The notes beneath the pieces were generated by a model. It searched no databases, was not told the origin of the DNA, and saw only the letters and a program-made list of their open reading frames with translations. 64,000 bases of DNA from an uncultured Victivallales bacterium (lineage in GTDB: Bacteria > Verrucomicrobiota > Lentisphaeria > Victivallales > UBA1829), in the NCBI GenBank assembly GCA_934644965.1, contig CAKUDG010000015.1:11266-75265 (forward strand), given 5' to 3'. Within the stretch, counting starts at the first letter, position 1, and each line of letters starts with the position of its first letter. This document shows, piece by piece, positions 36,362 through 45,900 of this stretch. The position numbers and the translations under genes are program-made.

Positions 36362-36424
36362 GGCGTTTTGTTTTCCCCGTTGCGTCCCGGAACGGCGGGG
36401 CGCTCCGGAAGACGCGATCTCGTT

Positions 36425-37525
36425 TCAGACGGAAAAGCGGACAAAGACCGAATCCCCGTCCTGAACAATATATTCCTTCCCTTCAATCCGCAGTTTTCCG
36501 GCGTTCTTCGCGGCGTTCCAGCCGCCGTAGCGAACGATTTCGTCATAGGAAACCACCTCCATGCGGATGAAGCCGCGAAGCATGTCCGTGTGGATTTTCC
36601 CGGCCGCTTCCGGAGCGGGAGTCCCGCGCGTGATCGTCCAGGCCCGGGCCTCGGTCGGACCCGCGGTGAAGAACGTCACATAGTCCAGAAGACGGTATCC
36701 CGTGTGAATCACGCGCTGAAGACCGCTTTCCTCCACTCCGATATCCGCCAGAAACGCCTGCGCGTCCTCGGGCGACAGTTCCGCCAGTTCCTCCTCCAGC
36801 TTCGCGCAGACGGGAATCACTTCCATCCCGTGGCGCGACGCCGTCTCAATCAGTTTCATGGACAGTTCCTCCTTCCCGAAATTCCGGAAGGCCTCCTCGT
36901 CCACATTGGCACAGACAAAAGCCGGCATGGTCGTCAGCATCTGCAGCGATGCGGCAAGTTTCGATTCCCTGGGATCCTTTTTGTCGTATTCCGGCATCTG
37001 CCCGTTTTCCAGCTTTGCAATGAATTTTTCCGCCAGTTCCAGCTCCGCCTTCACTTCCGGATCTCCGCTCCGGAGCATCTTGCGTGATTTCTCAAGCCGA
37101 CGCTGCAGAAAATCCAGGTCCGCCAGCATCAGTTCCGTCAGGATCAGTTCCAGGTCCCGTGCGGGATTCACTCCGCCTCCCACATGCACCACGTCCGGAT
37201 CCGAAAACAGCCGCACCACGTGCGCAACGGCGTCCACTCCGCGGATATGACCCAGAAACTGATTCCCAAGCCCCTGTCCCTGACTGGCTCCTTCCACCAG
37301 TCCGGCAATGTCAATGAATTTCATCGTCGCAGGAACGATTTTCGCAGACTTCTCGATCTCCGCAAGCTTGTCCAGACGCTTGTCCGGCACAGGCACAATC
37401 CCCGTATTCGGTTCAATCGTACAGAAAGGAAAGTTCGCCGACGCCGCCCCCCCGTGTGAAAGCGCGTTGAACAAGGTTGATTTCCCCACATTGGGCAATC
37501 CCACAAAACCGCATGCAAAACCCAT
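36425..37525 (-). CDS. ychF: Obg-family GTPase/ATPase YchF
   Basis: 366 residues, the normal length. P-loop GFVGLPNVGKSTLFNALS at the N-terminus, switch region FIDIAGLVEGASQGQGLGNQFL and the non-canonical G4 motif ANVDEE (NxxE instead of NKxD), which in YchF favours ATP. The C-terminal TGS domain ends YIVQDGDSVFVRFSV. A ribosome-associated regulator of translation and stress response. Upstream gene of the murJ run. Confidence 0.95.
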   Translation of the reverse strand: MGFACGFVGLPNVGKSTLFNALSHGGAASANFPFCTIEPNTGIVPVPDKRLDKLAEIEKSAKIVPATMKFIDIAGLVEGASQGQGLGNQFLGHIRGVDAVAHVVRLFSDPDVVHVGGGVNPARDLELILTELMLADLDFLQRRLEKSRKMLRSGDPEVKAELELAEKFIAKLENGQMPEYDKKDPRESKLAASLQMLTTMPAFVCANVDEEAFRNFGKEELSMKLIETASRHGMEVIPVCAKLEEELAELSPEDAQAFLADIGVEESGLQRVIHTGYRLLDYVTFFTAGPTEARAWTITRGTPAPEAAGKIHTDMLRGFIRMEVVSYDEIVRYGGWNAAKNAGKLRIEGKEYIVQDGDSVFVRFSV

Positions 37526-37890
37526 GGATCCTCTCTCTCCACTTTTTCCGGAATATTTTTTCAGATTCAGGCGGTAAAATACCGCTGAATGGAATGCTTT
37601 TCAAACCCCGCAGACTTCTTTTCTCCGCCGCCTTTTCTCTCTTCCCCCATGCACAACACACACTCTCTCTGTTCCTCTCCTTCCGGGAAAATGAAATCGA
37701 AGTCAAGGAAAACAGGAAAGGGGAAAAGCAGAACGGGGAAAGGGAAACTCCCCGTTTCCCCCTCCCCGCTTTCAGATGCGTGAGGAAAAGTCTCCGCAGC
37801 AGGTGAGAGCGCGCTCTTCCGGCGGTCTCACCGCCGTCTCTCATTCAGCAGCCCGGCTTTTCTTCTTTCATGCCCGGGCCTTCAGCACCC
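37526..37890. other. Intergenic region between carB1 and ychF
   Basis: 365 bases without a gene. Two hairpins are visible: GGGAAAC/GTTTCCC at 37742-37748 and 37754-37760, and CGGCGG/CCGCCG near 37817-37832; neither has a clear T run in the carB direction. Confidence 0.35.
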
Positions 37891-40800
37891 TCACTCCGCA
37901 GCGGCAGAACGATGATATTCCTGAAGCGATTTCGGAAGATGAGACGGATTCTCCAGAACCGCCTGAATTCCGATGGCAGTGGCATTTGCCGCGGCCATGG
38001 TGGTCATGTACGGAATCTTGTACTGGATGGCCATGGTGCGGATATAGCTGTCATCCGTTTTGCCTTCGCGCCCGACAGGGGTGTTGATGATGAGCTGAAT
38101 GGAACCGTTCTTGATCATGTCGCCGATATTGGGACGGCCTTCCAGAAGTTTCAGGACAGGTGTATTCTCTATGCCGTTTTCCGCAAGGAAGGCGGAAGTC
38201 CCCTGCGTGGCGAAAATCTTGAATCCGCATTCTTTGATTTTCTCCGCAATGGGCAGGAGATACTTGCGGTCGCTCTTGCGCACGGTGATCAGGACACTGC
38301 CGGAAGTCGGCAGCTTGCATTCCGCGGCTTCCTCCGCCTTGAAGAACGCTGTTCCGAAATTGTCCGCTATGCCCATGACCTCTCCGGTGGCCCGCATTTC
38401 CGGGCCGAGGACAGGATCGACCTCAGGGAACATATTGAAGGGGAAGACCGCTTCCTTTACCGCCACGAATTTCGGCGTTTCGCGGAAAGACGACTTCAGA
38501 TCGGAAAGCTTTTTCCCGAGCATCAACTCCGTGGCGATGCGCGCCAGAGGCACACCGCTCACTTTCGAGACGATCGGCACCGTGCGCGAGGCGCGCGGAT
38601 TCGCTTCAATAATGTACACTTTGTCATTGCAGATCGCGTACTGGACATTCATGATTCCGTCCACCTTGAAATCCTTTGCGATCGCGGCCGTATATTCCTG
38701 GATCGTCCGGCGGTGTTTCTCCGGGATGGTCACGGGCGGAATCGAGCAGGCGGAATCGCCCGAGTGAATTCCGGCAAGTTCAATATGCTCCATGATGGAG
38801 GCAACATACGTTTCCGTCCCGTCCGAAACGGCATCCACTTCACATTCGGTGGCGTTGTCGAGGAAACGGTCGATCAGCATCGGATATTCCGGACTGACCT
38901 GAAGTGATTCCACCGCATATTTCCGGAGCGTCGCTTCGTCATAAATGACTTCCATGCCGCGTCCGCCGAGCACAAAGGAGGGCCGCACCATCACGGGATA
39001 GCCGATCCTCGTGGCAATCGCAACGGCTTCCTCCAGAGAACGGCTCGTGGCACTTTCCGGCTGAGGAATATTCAGCGCAATCATACGTTCGCGGAAATAT
39101 TCGCGGTCCTCCGCCAGACGAATCCCTTCCGGCTGGGTCCCGAGGATGTTCACTCCGTTGTCTTTGAGCTCCTGGGCAATATTCAGGGGCGTCTGTCCGC
39201 CGAACTGCACAATCACGCCTTCGGGTTTTTCCTTTTCATAGATGGTCAGGACATCTTCCAGAGTGAGGGGCTCGAAATAGAGTCTGTCGCTCGTATCGTA
39301 ATCGGTGCTGACCGTTTCGGGATTGCAGTTGACCATGATGGAACCGTATCCGTTGTCCCGGAGCGCAAATGCGGCATGGACGCAGGTGTAGTCAAATTCG
39401 ATCCCCTGACCGATGCGGTTGGGACCGCCCCCGAGAATCATGATCTTCTTCCCGGGAACAACGGGCACTTCATCTTTCACGCCATCCGCGTAAGTCGAAT
39501 AATAATAAGCCGCATTCTCCACCCCGCTGACAGGAACCGCCTGGTAATGCGCCACCACGCCCAGCTTCATGCGCCGTTCCCGGACAAGACGTTCGGGCAC
39601 ATTGAAGAGTTTTGCCAGATATTTATCCGCAAAGCCCATGCGTTTCGCCTCGATCAGCATTTGGTCCGGCAGGGAAGGAAAGGCGTATTTCTGAAGAGCA
39701 AGTTCAAAATCAGCCAGTTCTTTTGTCTGCTCCAGAAAATACGGCGTGATGGAAGTCATGGTGAAGGCCTCTTCCACACTCAGTCCCCGGCGGAAGGCCT
39801 CATAAAGCGCAAAATAGCGGATGCTGTTCGGAATGCGGATTTTTTCCCGGAGCTGTTCATCGCTCATGGAGGAGATCTTTTTATCCAGTCCCAGACCGGA
39901 ACGTCCGATTTCCAGCGAACGCACCGCTTTCTGGAAGGCCTCCTTGAAGTTCTTGCCGATGGACATCACTTCCCCGACCGCCTTCATCTGCGTGCCCAGA
40001 TGATCCTTCGCCTTCGGAAACTTTTCAAATGCCCAGCGGGCAAATTTGACAACTACATAATCGCCCCAGGGTTCATATTTTTCCAGTGTTCCCTTCCTCC
40101 AGTAAGGAATCTCGTCCAGAGTGACGCCTGCTGCAAGCATCGTGGAAACGTGTGCAATCGGAAAACCGGTGGCCTTCGATGCAAGGGCGGAGGAACGCGA
40201 TGTCCGGGGATTGATTTCAATCACCACCACGCGGTCATCCTTCCGGTTGTGTGCGAACTGGACATTCGTCCCGCCGGTGACTCCGATGGCATCGATGATC
40301 CGGTAAGCATAGTCCTGAAGACGTTTCTGGAGGGATTCCGGCACGGTCAGCATCGGCGCAACACAGAAACTGTCGCCCGTATGCACGCCCATCGGATCCA
40401 CGTTCTCGATGAAGCAGACCGTGATTTTCTGTCCTTTTTCATCGCGCACGACTTCCAGTTCCAGCTCTTCCCATCCGAGAACGCATTCCTCCACCAGCAC
40501 CTGACCGATCAGACTTGCGGCAAGTCCGCGCGCCATCACCTCGCGCAGTTCCTCCACATTGTAGACGATTCCGCTCCCTGTCCCACCCATCGTATACGCC
40601 GGACGAAGCACAACAGGATAAGAAAGCTGCGCCGCTATTTTTTCGCCTTCCTCCACGGAATGAGCCGGTTCTGAATGAGCCACGGGAATCCCAAGACGGG
40701 TCATGGTCGCCTTGAACTCGATCCGGTCTTCTCCGCGTTTGATGGCATCCAGGTCTACCCCGATGACTTTCACATTGTATTTACTGAGAATTCCGTTTTC

Positions 40801-41109
40801 CGCAAGACTGGAGGAAAGGTTCAGTGCGGTCTGTCCCCCGAGGTTCGGAAGAAGTGCGTCCGGACGTTCGCGGATGATGATTTTTTCGAGACTTTCAATG
40901 GTCAGCGGTTCGATATACGTATGATCGGCCATCCCCGGATCCGTCATGATCGTTGCAGGATTGGAATTGACCAGAACGACTTCATATCCCTGTTCGCGCA
41001 GAGCCTTGCATGCCTGGGTTCCAGAATAATCGAATTCACATGCCTGGCCGATGATGATCGGACCGGATCCGATAATCAGAATCTTTTTGATGTCGCTGCG
41101 CTTTGCCAT
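37891..41109 (-). CDS. carB: Carbamoyl-phosphate synthase large subunit, copy 1
   Basis: 1072 residues from ATG 41109 (GGAGAG 6 bases upstream). Full CarB plan: two homologous ATP-grasp halves (GSGPIIIGQACEFDYSGTQACKAL; later GGGPNRIGQGIEFDYTCVHAAFAL), oligomerisation domain between them, and a C-terminal MGS-like allosteric domain (NIGDMIKNGSIQLIINTP). With CarA it makes carbamoyl phosphate from bicarbonate, glutamine nitrogen and two ATP for pyrimidines and arginine. A second full-length copy lies 1.9 kb upstream; only one carA is present. It is separated from that copy by carA, the hairpin array and tRNA-Met. Confidence 0.95.
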   Translation of the reverse strand: MAKRSDIKKILIIGSGPIIIGQACEFDYSGTQACKALREQGYEVVLVNSNPATIMTDPGMADHTYIEPLTIESLEKIIIRERPDALLPNLGGQTALNLSSSLAENGILSKYNVKVIGVDLDAIKRGEDRIEFKATMTRLGIPVAHSEPAHSVEEGEKIAAQLSYPVVLRPAYTMGGTGSGIVYNVEELREVMARGLAASLIGQVLVEECVLGWEELELEVVRDEKGQKITVCFIENVDPMGVHTGDSFCVAPMLTVPESLQKRLQDYAYRIIDAIGVTGGTNVQFAHNRKDDRVVVIEINPRTSRSSALASKATGFPIAHVSTMLAAGVTLDEIPYWRKGTLEKYEPWGDYVVVKFARWAFEKFPKAKDHLGTQMKAVGEVMSIGKNFKEAFQKAVRSLEIGRSGLGLDKKISSMSDEQLREKIRIPNSIRYFALYEAFRRGLSVEEAFTMTSITPYFLEQTKELADFELALQKYAFPSLPDQMLIEAKRMGFADKYLAKLFNVPERLVRERRMKLGVVAHYQAVPVSGVENAAYYYSTYADGVKDEVPVVPGKKIMILGGGPNRIGQGIEFDYTCVHAAFALRDNGYGSIMVNCNPETVSTDYDTSDRLYFEPLTLEDVLTIYEKEKPEGVIVQFGGQTPLNIAQELKDNGVNILGTQPEGIRLAEDREYFRERMIALNIPQPESATSRSLEEAVAIATRIGYPVMVRPSFVLGGRGMEVIYDEATLRKYAVESLQVSPEYPMLIDRFLDNATECEVDAVSDGTETYVASIMEHIELAGIHSGDSACSIPPVTIPEKHRRTIQEYTAAIAKDFKVDGIMNVQYAICNDKVYIIEANPRASRTVPIVSKVSGVPLARIATELMLGKKLSDLKSSFRETPKFVAVKEAVFPFNMFPEVDPVLGPEMRATGEVMGIADNFGTAFFKAEEAAECKLPTSGSVLITVRKSDRKYLLPIAEKIKECGFKIFATQGTSAFLAENGIENTPVLKLLEGRPNIGDMIKNGSIQLIINTPVGREGKTDDSYIRTMAIQYKIPYMTTMAAANATAIGIQAVLENPSHLPKSLQEYHRSAAAE

Positions 41110-41328
41110 AAAAACTCTCCAATTCCTGATTTTTTCACTGGTTTTTTCCGCAGGAGGGGCATCTGTCTCCCTGTGCGGAGTCATTCCGATTCTGTTCCGG
41201 AAAATGCTTTAATCCACAAGACAAAACTTGTATAATATCACGTTTTTTCGGTATTTTTCAAGTCGTATTGAAAAGTTTTTTTTAAAACAGGGATCTGAAA
41301 AAAATGGTCTTTTTCTATCTTTTTAGGC

Positions 41329-41356
41329 TTGACTGCGGGAATTTTCCGGTTATAGT
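41329..41356 (+). promoter_or_regulatory. Promoter of tRNA-Met
   Basis: TTGACT (41329-41334), 16-base spacer, TATAGT (41351-41356), 20 bases before the tRNA. The tRNA-Phe gene in this window has the same TTGACW-N16-TATAGT form, which supports both. Confidence 0.75.
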
Positions 41357-41376
41357 ATGGGCATTTCTTCGGGAAT

Positions 41377-41452
41377 GGCTGCTTAGCTCAGTCGGTAGAG
41401 CACTGGAATCATAATCCATTGGTCGCTGGTTCAAGTCCGGCAGCAGCCACCA
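41377..41452 (+). tRNA. tRNA-Met (CAT anticodon), elongator type
   Basis: 76 bases with encoded CCA. Perfect 7-bp acceptor stem (GGCTGCT with AGCAGCC), D stem GCTC/GAGC, anticodon loop ATCATAA with CAT, T arm GCTGG-TTCAAGT-CCGGC, then A-CCA. The G1-C72 pair excludes initiator tRNA. An Ile2 (lysidine) CAT tRNA cannot be ruled out by reading alone. The 27-43 pair is a C/T mismatch, which is slightly unusual. Confidence 0.92.
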
Positions 41453-41495
41453 CCTATCTTTTTTTCGGTATTCTTTCTCCTTCTCCGCAGATGAT

Positions 41496-41787
41496 TGTTT
41501 CCTGCCTGGGATTCAAAAAAATAAATAAAAAAAATACGGCAGGCGACGCCTGCCGGGTGCAGGGAATGCAGCCCTGCCGAGGTGTATGAGGGCGAGGAGC
41601 CCTCATGTTTTTTTTATTTATTTTATTTTTTTCGCCTCCGGCGGCCAGCGTCTCGCCGCTGGACCGCGACAAGGTCACGGACCTTGACCTCGAGAAAAAT
41701 GCTCAGCGCATTTTTCCGTAGTTTGTTGCTTCGCAATATTTTTCCTGCTGCTTCGCAAGTTTTGATTTTTACTGTTCCCTGCCTGGG
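41496..41787. repeat. Structured hairpin array between tRNA-Met and carA, bounded by 15-bp direct repeats
   Basis: A 17-bp perfect A/T inverted repeat (41518-41534 with 41608-41624) encloses three GC hairpins: CGGCAGGCG/CGCCTGCCG (41537-41545, 41547-41555), GCAGGG/CCCTGC (41559-41564, 41572-41577) and ATGAGGGC/GCCCTCAT (41586-41593, 41599-41606). Further hairpins follow: GCGG-CCAGCG/CGCTGG-CCGC (41641-41667), CAAGGTC/GACCTTG (41670-41676, 41680-41686), AAAAATGC/GCATTTTT (41695-41702, 41708-41715) and two TGCTTCGCAA words (41727-41736 and near 41748-41758). Imperfect direct repeats TGTTYCCTGCCTGGG lie at 41496-41510 and 41773-41787. It may act as a bidirectional terminator for tRNA-Met and carA, or be a mobile palindromic element or structured RNA. 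Confidence 0.7.
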
Positions 41788-41791
41788 GACC

Positions 41792-42946
41792 TCATCGTCC
41801 CATCAGTCTGCGGAACTCCTGAAAGAGATAAAGCGGATCACACGGGCCCGGCGCAGCCTCCGGATGATACTGTACGGAAAACATCGGTTCCGTCCTATGG
41901 CGGAATCCTTCCACCGTATTGTCATTGAGATTGACATGAGTCAATTCCAGTTTCCCGGGAAGAGAATCCGCCTTCAAGGCGAAGTTGTGATTCTGGGAGG
42001 TGATCTCAACCGATCCGCTCAGAAGATTCTTCACCGGATGATTGCATCCGTGATGCCCGAATTTCAGACGGTAACGCTCCCCCCCGCAGGCAATCCCCAG
42101 GATCTGATGTCCCAGGCAAATTCCCATGAGAGGAACTTTCCCGATCAAATACCGCGCCGCCTCCACGGCATACGTCACCGCCGCAGGATCGGCAGGCCCG
42201 TTGGAAAGGAAGACTCCGTCCGGCTTCATCTTCAGAACCTTCTCCGCGGCAGTCTTGGCCGGGACCACCGTCACTTTCATCCCGTGCCTTCTCAGACAAC
42301 GGAGAATGTTCCACTTGATTCCGAAATCATAAGCCACCACATGCAGATCCGTTGCTGGCAGTTCAGAAGATCCGTCCCAAGAACGGCTGAGAAGCGAGTC
42401 CGGATCCCATTCATACGTTTTGCGGCAGCTGACTCTGGAGGCATAGTCCTCATTGTCCAGCCCGTCCCATTCCATGGCCTGAGCAATGCCGTATTTCTCG
42501 GAAATTTTCCTGTCGGAACAATGCAGATAAGCCTTGAGAGTCCCGTTTTCCCGGATGAGCAACGTCAGGAGCCTGGTGTCGATCCCCGCAATGGCCGGGA
42601 CTCCGTTCCTTTTCAGGACGGCGGAAAATTCCGAATCGGCTCGCCAGTTGCTTGCCGGATTCATCTCCCGTACGATCAGTCCGTTCAGGAAAAGTCGGCG
42701 CGATTCCATATCCTCCCGCACAAAACCGTAATTCCCGATTTCAGGACAGGTCATCGCCACAAACTGCCCCGCATACGAGGGATCCGTGACAATTTCCTCA
42801 TACCCCGTCATTCCCGTATTGAACACCACTTCCCCCACCGCATCGACATCCGCCCCCACGGAATATCCACGCAGCACCGTCCCGTTCTCCAGAGCCAGGA
42901 AGGCGTTCTTCTCTCTTTGAAGTTTCCAGCTGTATAATTCTTTCAT
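41792..42946 (-). CDS. carA: Carbamoyl-phosphate synthase small (glutaminase) subunit
   Basis: 384 residues from ATG 42946, chosen because family members begin a few residues before ALENGTVLRG; an ATG at 42961 is possible. N-terminal CarA domain (TGMTGYEEIVTDPSYAGQ) and class I glutamine amidotransferase with nucleophile Cys in PLMGICLGHQILG and the His-x-Glu of VQYHPEAAPGP. It supplies ammonia from glutamine to CarB. It follows the second carB by 28 bases, forming a carB-carA operon (the reverse of the common carA-carB order). Confidence 0.95.
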   Translation of the reverse strand: MKELYSWKLQREKNAFLALENGTVLRGYSVGADVDAVGEVVFNTGMTGYEEIVTDPSYAGQFVAMTCPEIGNYGFVREDMESRRLFLNGLIVREMNPASNWRADSEFSAVLKRNGVPAIAGIDTRLLTLLIRENGTLKAYLHCSDRKISEKYGIAQAMEWDGLDNEDYASRVSCRKTYEWDPDSLLSRSWDGSSELPATDLHVVAYDFGIKWNILRCLRRHGMKVTVVPAKTAAEKVLKMKPDGVFLSNGPADPAAVTYAVEAARYLIGKVPLMGICLGHQILGIACGGERYRLKFGHHGCNHPVKNLLSGSVEITSQNHNFALKADSLPGKLELTHVNLNDNTVEGFRHRTEPMFSVQYHPEAAPGPCDPLYLFQEFRRLMGR

Positions 42947-42974
42947 GATATTTCCGGCCATCCTTCCTGTGTTC

Positions 42975-45900
42975 TCATTCTGAAACAGCGGCTTGTTTTT
43001 TTTCGGCGCAGCGGCGGTGAAATTCCTGAAGACTGCAGATTTCCATGCGGCCCATTTCCCGGAGGGCGCGGATCCCTTCGAGCGCGGCACGGACTCCGCA
43101 GAGCGTCGTCGTGATCGGGACCCCGTGTGCGACGGCCGAAGTCCTCATGCGGATTTCATCCACCATGGCAGCGGCCCCGTTTTCCGGCGTGTTGATGACC
43201 CACTGGACGTTGTGTTCGGCAATCATGTCCACAATGTTCGGCCTGCCCTGGGAGACACGGAAAATCGCCTGGGAACGGATCCCGTTGTTCCGCAGCATGG
43301 TCGAGGTCCCGCACGTGGCATAGATCTGAAAACCCAGCTCCACCAGTTCCCGAACCAGCGGAATCGATTCCTCCTTGTCCGCATCGCGGAGAGAAACAAA
43401 TACATTGCCTTCCGTCGGGAGACTCGTCCCCGAAGCGGTCTGAGACTTCAAATACGCCATCCCCGGTGAAAGATCAATCCCCATGACCTCCCCAGTCGAT
43501 TTCATTTCCGGACTCAGGACAATATCCACACCGGGGAATTTCACAAAGGGAAACACCGCTTCCTTCACCGTTGTATACGGGGGAAGAACCTCTTCCACAA
43601 ATCCCAGCTCCCGAAGCGGTTTCCCGGCCATGCAGAGCGCGGCGATCTTCGCAAGCGGCACTCCGATCGACTTGCTCACAAACGGCACCGTCCGCGACGC
43701 ACGGGGATTCACTTCCAGAATATACACCTCCCCATCCTTCACCGCGAACTGGATGTTCATCAAGCCGCGGATATGCAGCTCCTTTGCCAGAGCGAAGGTC
43801 TGTTCATGAATTTCCCGGATGGTCTCCGCCGAAAGACTGGATGCGGGAATCTTGCAGGCCGAATCGCCCGAATGGATCCCCGCCAGCTCCACATGTTCCA
43901 TGATCGCGCCGATGACGTGTGTTTCCCCATCGGAAAGGCAGTCCACATCCAGCTCGATCGCCTCCTCCAGAAAACGGTCGATCAGTACCGGGCGTTCCTC
44001 GGAAACATGGACCGCTTCGTCCATGTACTTCCGAAGATACTTTTCCTTGTACACAATCACCATCGCCCTCCCCCCGAGGACAAAGGAGGGACGCATCAGA
44101 ACCGGATACCCGATCCGTTCTGCAACTTCCAGGGCCTCTTCCACATTGGCGGCCATGCCGTTCGGAGGCTGACGGAGTCCGAGTTTGTCGGCAAGCTGCT
44201 TGAAGTAGTCGCGATCCTCCGCAGACTCGATGTCGCGCGGGGCGGTGCCCAGAATCCGGACTCCGGCATCTTCCAGACGCCGCGCCAGATTCAGTGGGGT
44301 CTGGCCGCCGAACTGGACAATAACTCCCAGGCAGTTTTCCCGTTCGTAAATATGGATCACATCCTCGAAAGTAAGCGGTTCAAAGTAGAGTTTGTCGCTC
44401 GTATCGTAATCGGTGCTGACCGTTTCGGGATTGCTGTTCACCATCAGGGTTTCGTACCCTGCTTCCCGGAGCGCAAAGGAGGCATGGACGCAGCAGTAGT
44501 CGAATTCGATTCCCTGGCCGATCCGGTTGGGGCCGCCGCCGAGAATCATGATCGTTTTACGGGAGGGATCGGGTTTGACTTCATCCCTTGTCGCCCCATA
44601 GGTCGAATAGTAATAGGGCGTGACTGCGCGGAATTCGCCGGCACAGGTATCCACAAGCGAGTATACAGGCAGAATCCCGGCGGAACGCCTGGCTTGGAAG
44701 ACTGCCTCTTCTGGACATTTCAGCAGATATGCAATCTGGCGGTCGGAATAACCGAATTCCTTTGCCTGGCGGAAAAGGGCTTTGTCTGCGGAAAATTTCT
44801 TCAGAGTCTTCGCCGCGGTGATTTCGTCCTCAAAAGAAGCCAGTTCGTGCAGATGACGCAGGAAGTAGCGGTCGATCCGGCAGAGAGAATGGACCCGTTC
44901 CACATCCCAGCCCCGGCGGAACGCCTCGTGAATCACATAGATCCGTTCCGGATTCGGGCGGGAGATTTCGGCGGAGAGAAGACTGTCTTCCATCATCCGG
45001 AATTTCTCCTCCTTCCCGGAAGCGCCGAATCCTGCGTATCCGGTCTCCAGGGAGCGGAGCGCCTTCTGGAACGACTCCTTGAACGTCTTCCCGATGCTCA
45101 TGGCTTCCCCGACCGATTTCATCTGCGTGCCGAGCGTACTGTCCGCCGCCGGAAATTTTTCAAAGGTGAAACGCGGAACCTTGGTGACAACATAGTCGAT
45201 CGCGGGTTCAAAACAGGCGGGAGTCTCACGCGTGATGTCGTTCCGGAGTTCGTCAAGCGTGTAGCCGACGGCCAGTTTGGCGGCGATTCTCGCAATCGGG
45301 AATCCCGTCGCCTTCGACGCCAGCGCAGAAGAGCGCGACACGCGCGGATTCATCTCTATGATGATCATGCGTCCGTCCTCCGGATTCAGCGCCCACTGCA
45401 CGTTGGATCCGCCGGTCTCGACTCCGATCTTGCGCATGACTGCCAGCGATGCGTCTCTCATCCTCTGATATTCCCTGTCGCTGAGTGTCTGTGCCGGCGC
45501 CACCGTGATGCTGTCTCCGGTATGCACCCCCATCGGATCCAGGTTCTCAATCGAACAGACTATCACCGCATTGTCCTTCCGGTCACGCATGACTTCCAGT
45601 TCAAATTCCTTCCATCCCAGCAGAGATTCCTCGATCAGCACTTCGGAAGTCATGCTCGCTTCCAGGCCTCTGGCAACGATGCGTTCAAACTCCTCCGGGT
45701 CGTGTGCAATGCCTCCGCCCGTCCCCCCGAGCGTGAATCCCGGACGGATCACCAGCGGCCAGCGGCCGATCATTTTCGCAATCATCTTCGCTTCCTGCAT
45801 GGAATGCGCCGAACCGGAAAGCGGCAGTTCGAGCCCCAGTTCCATCATGGCATGCTTGAACTGATCGCGGTCCTCCGCGCGGCGGATCACCTCGGCATCC

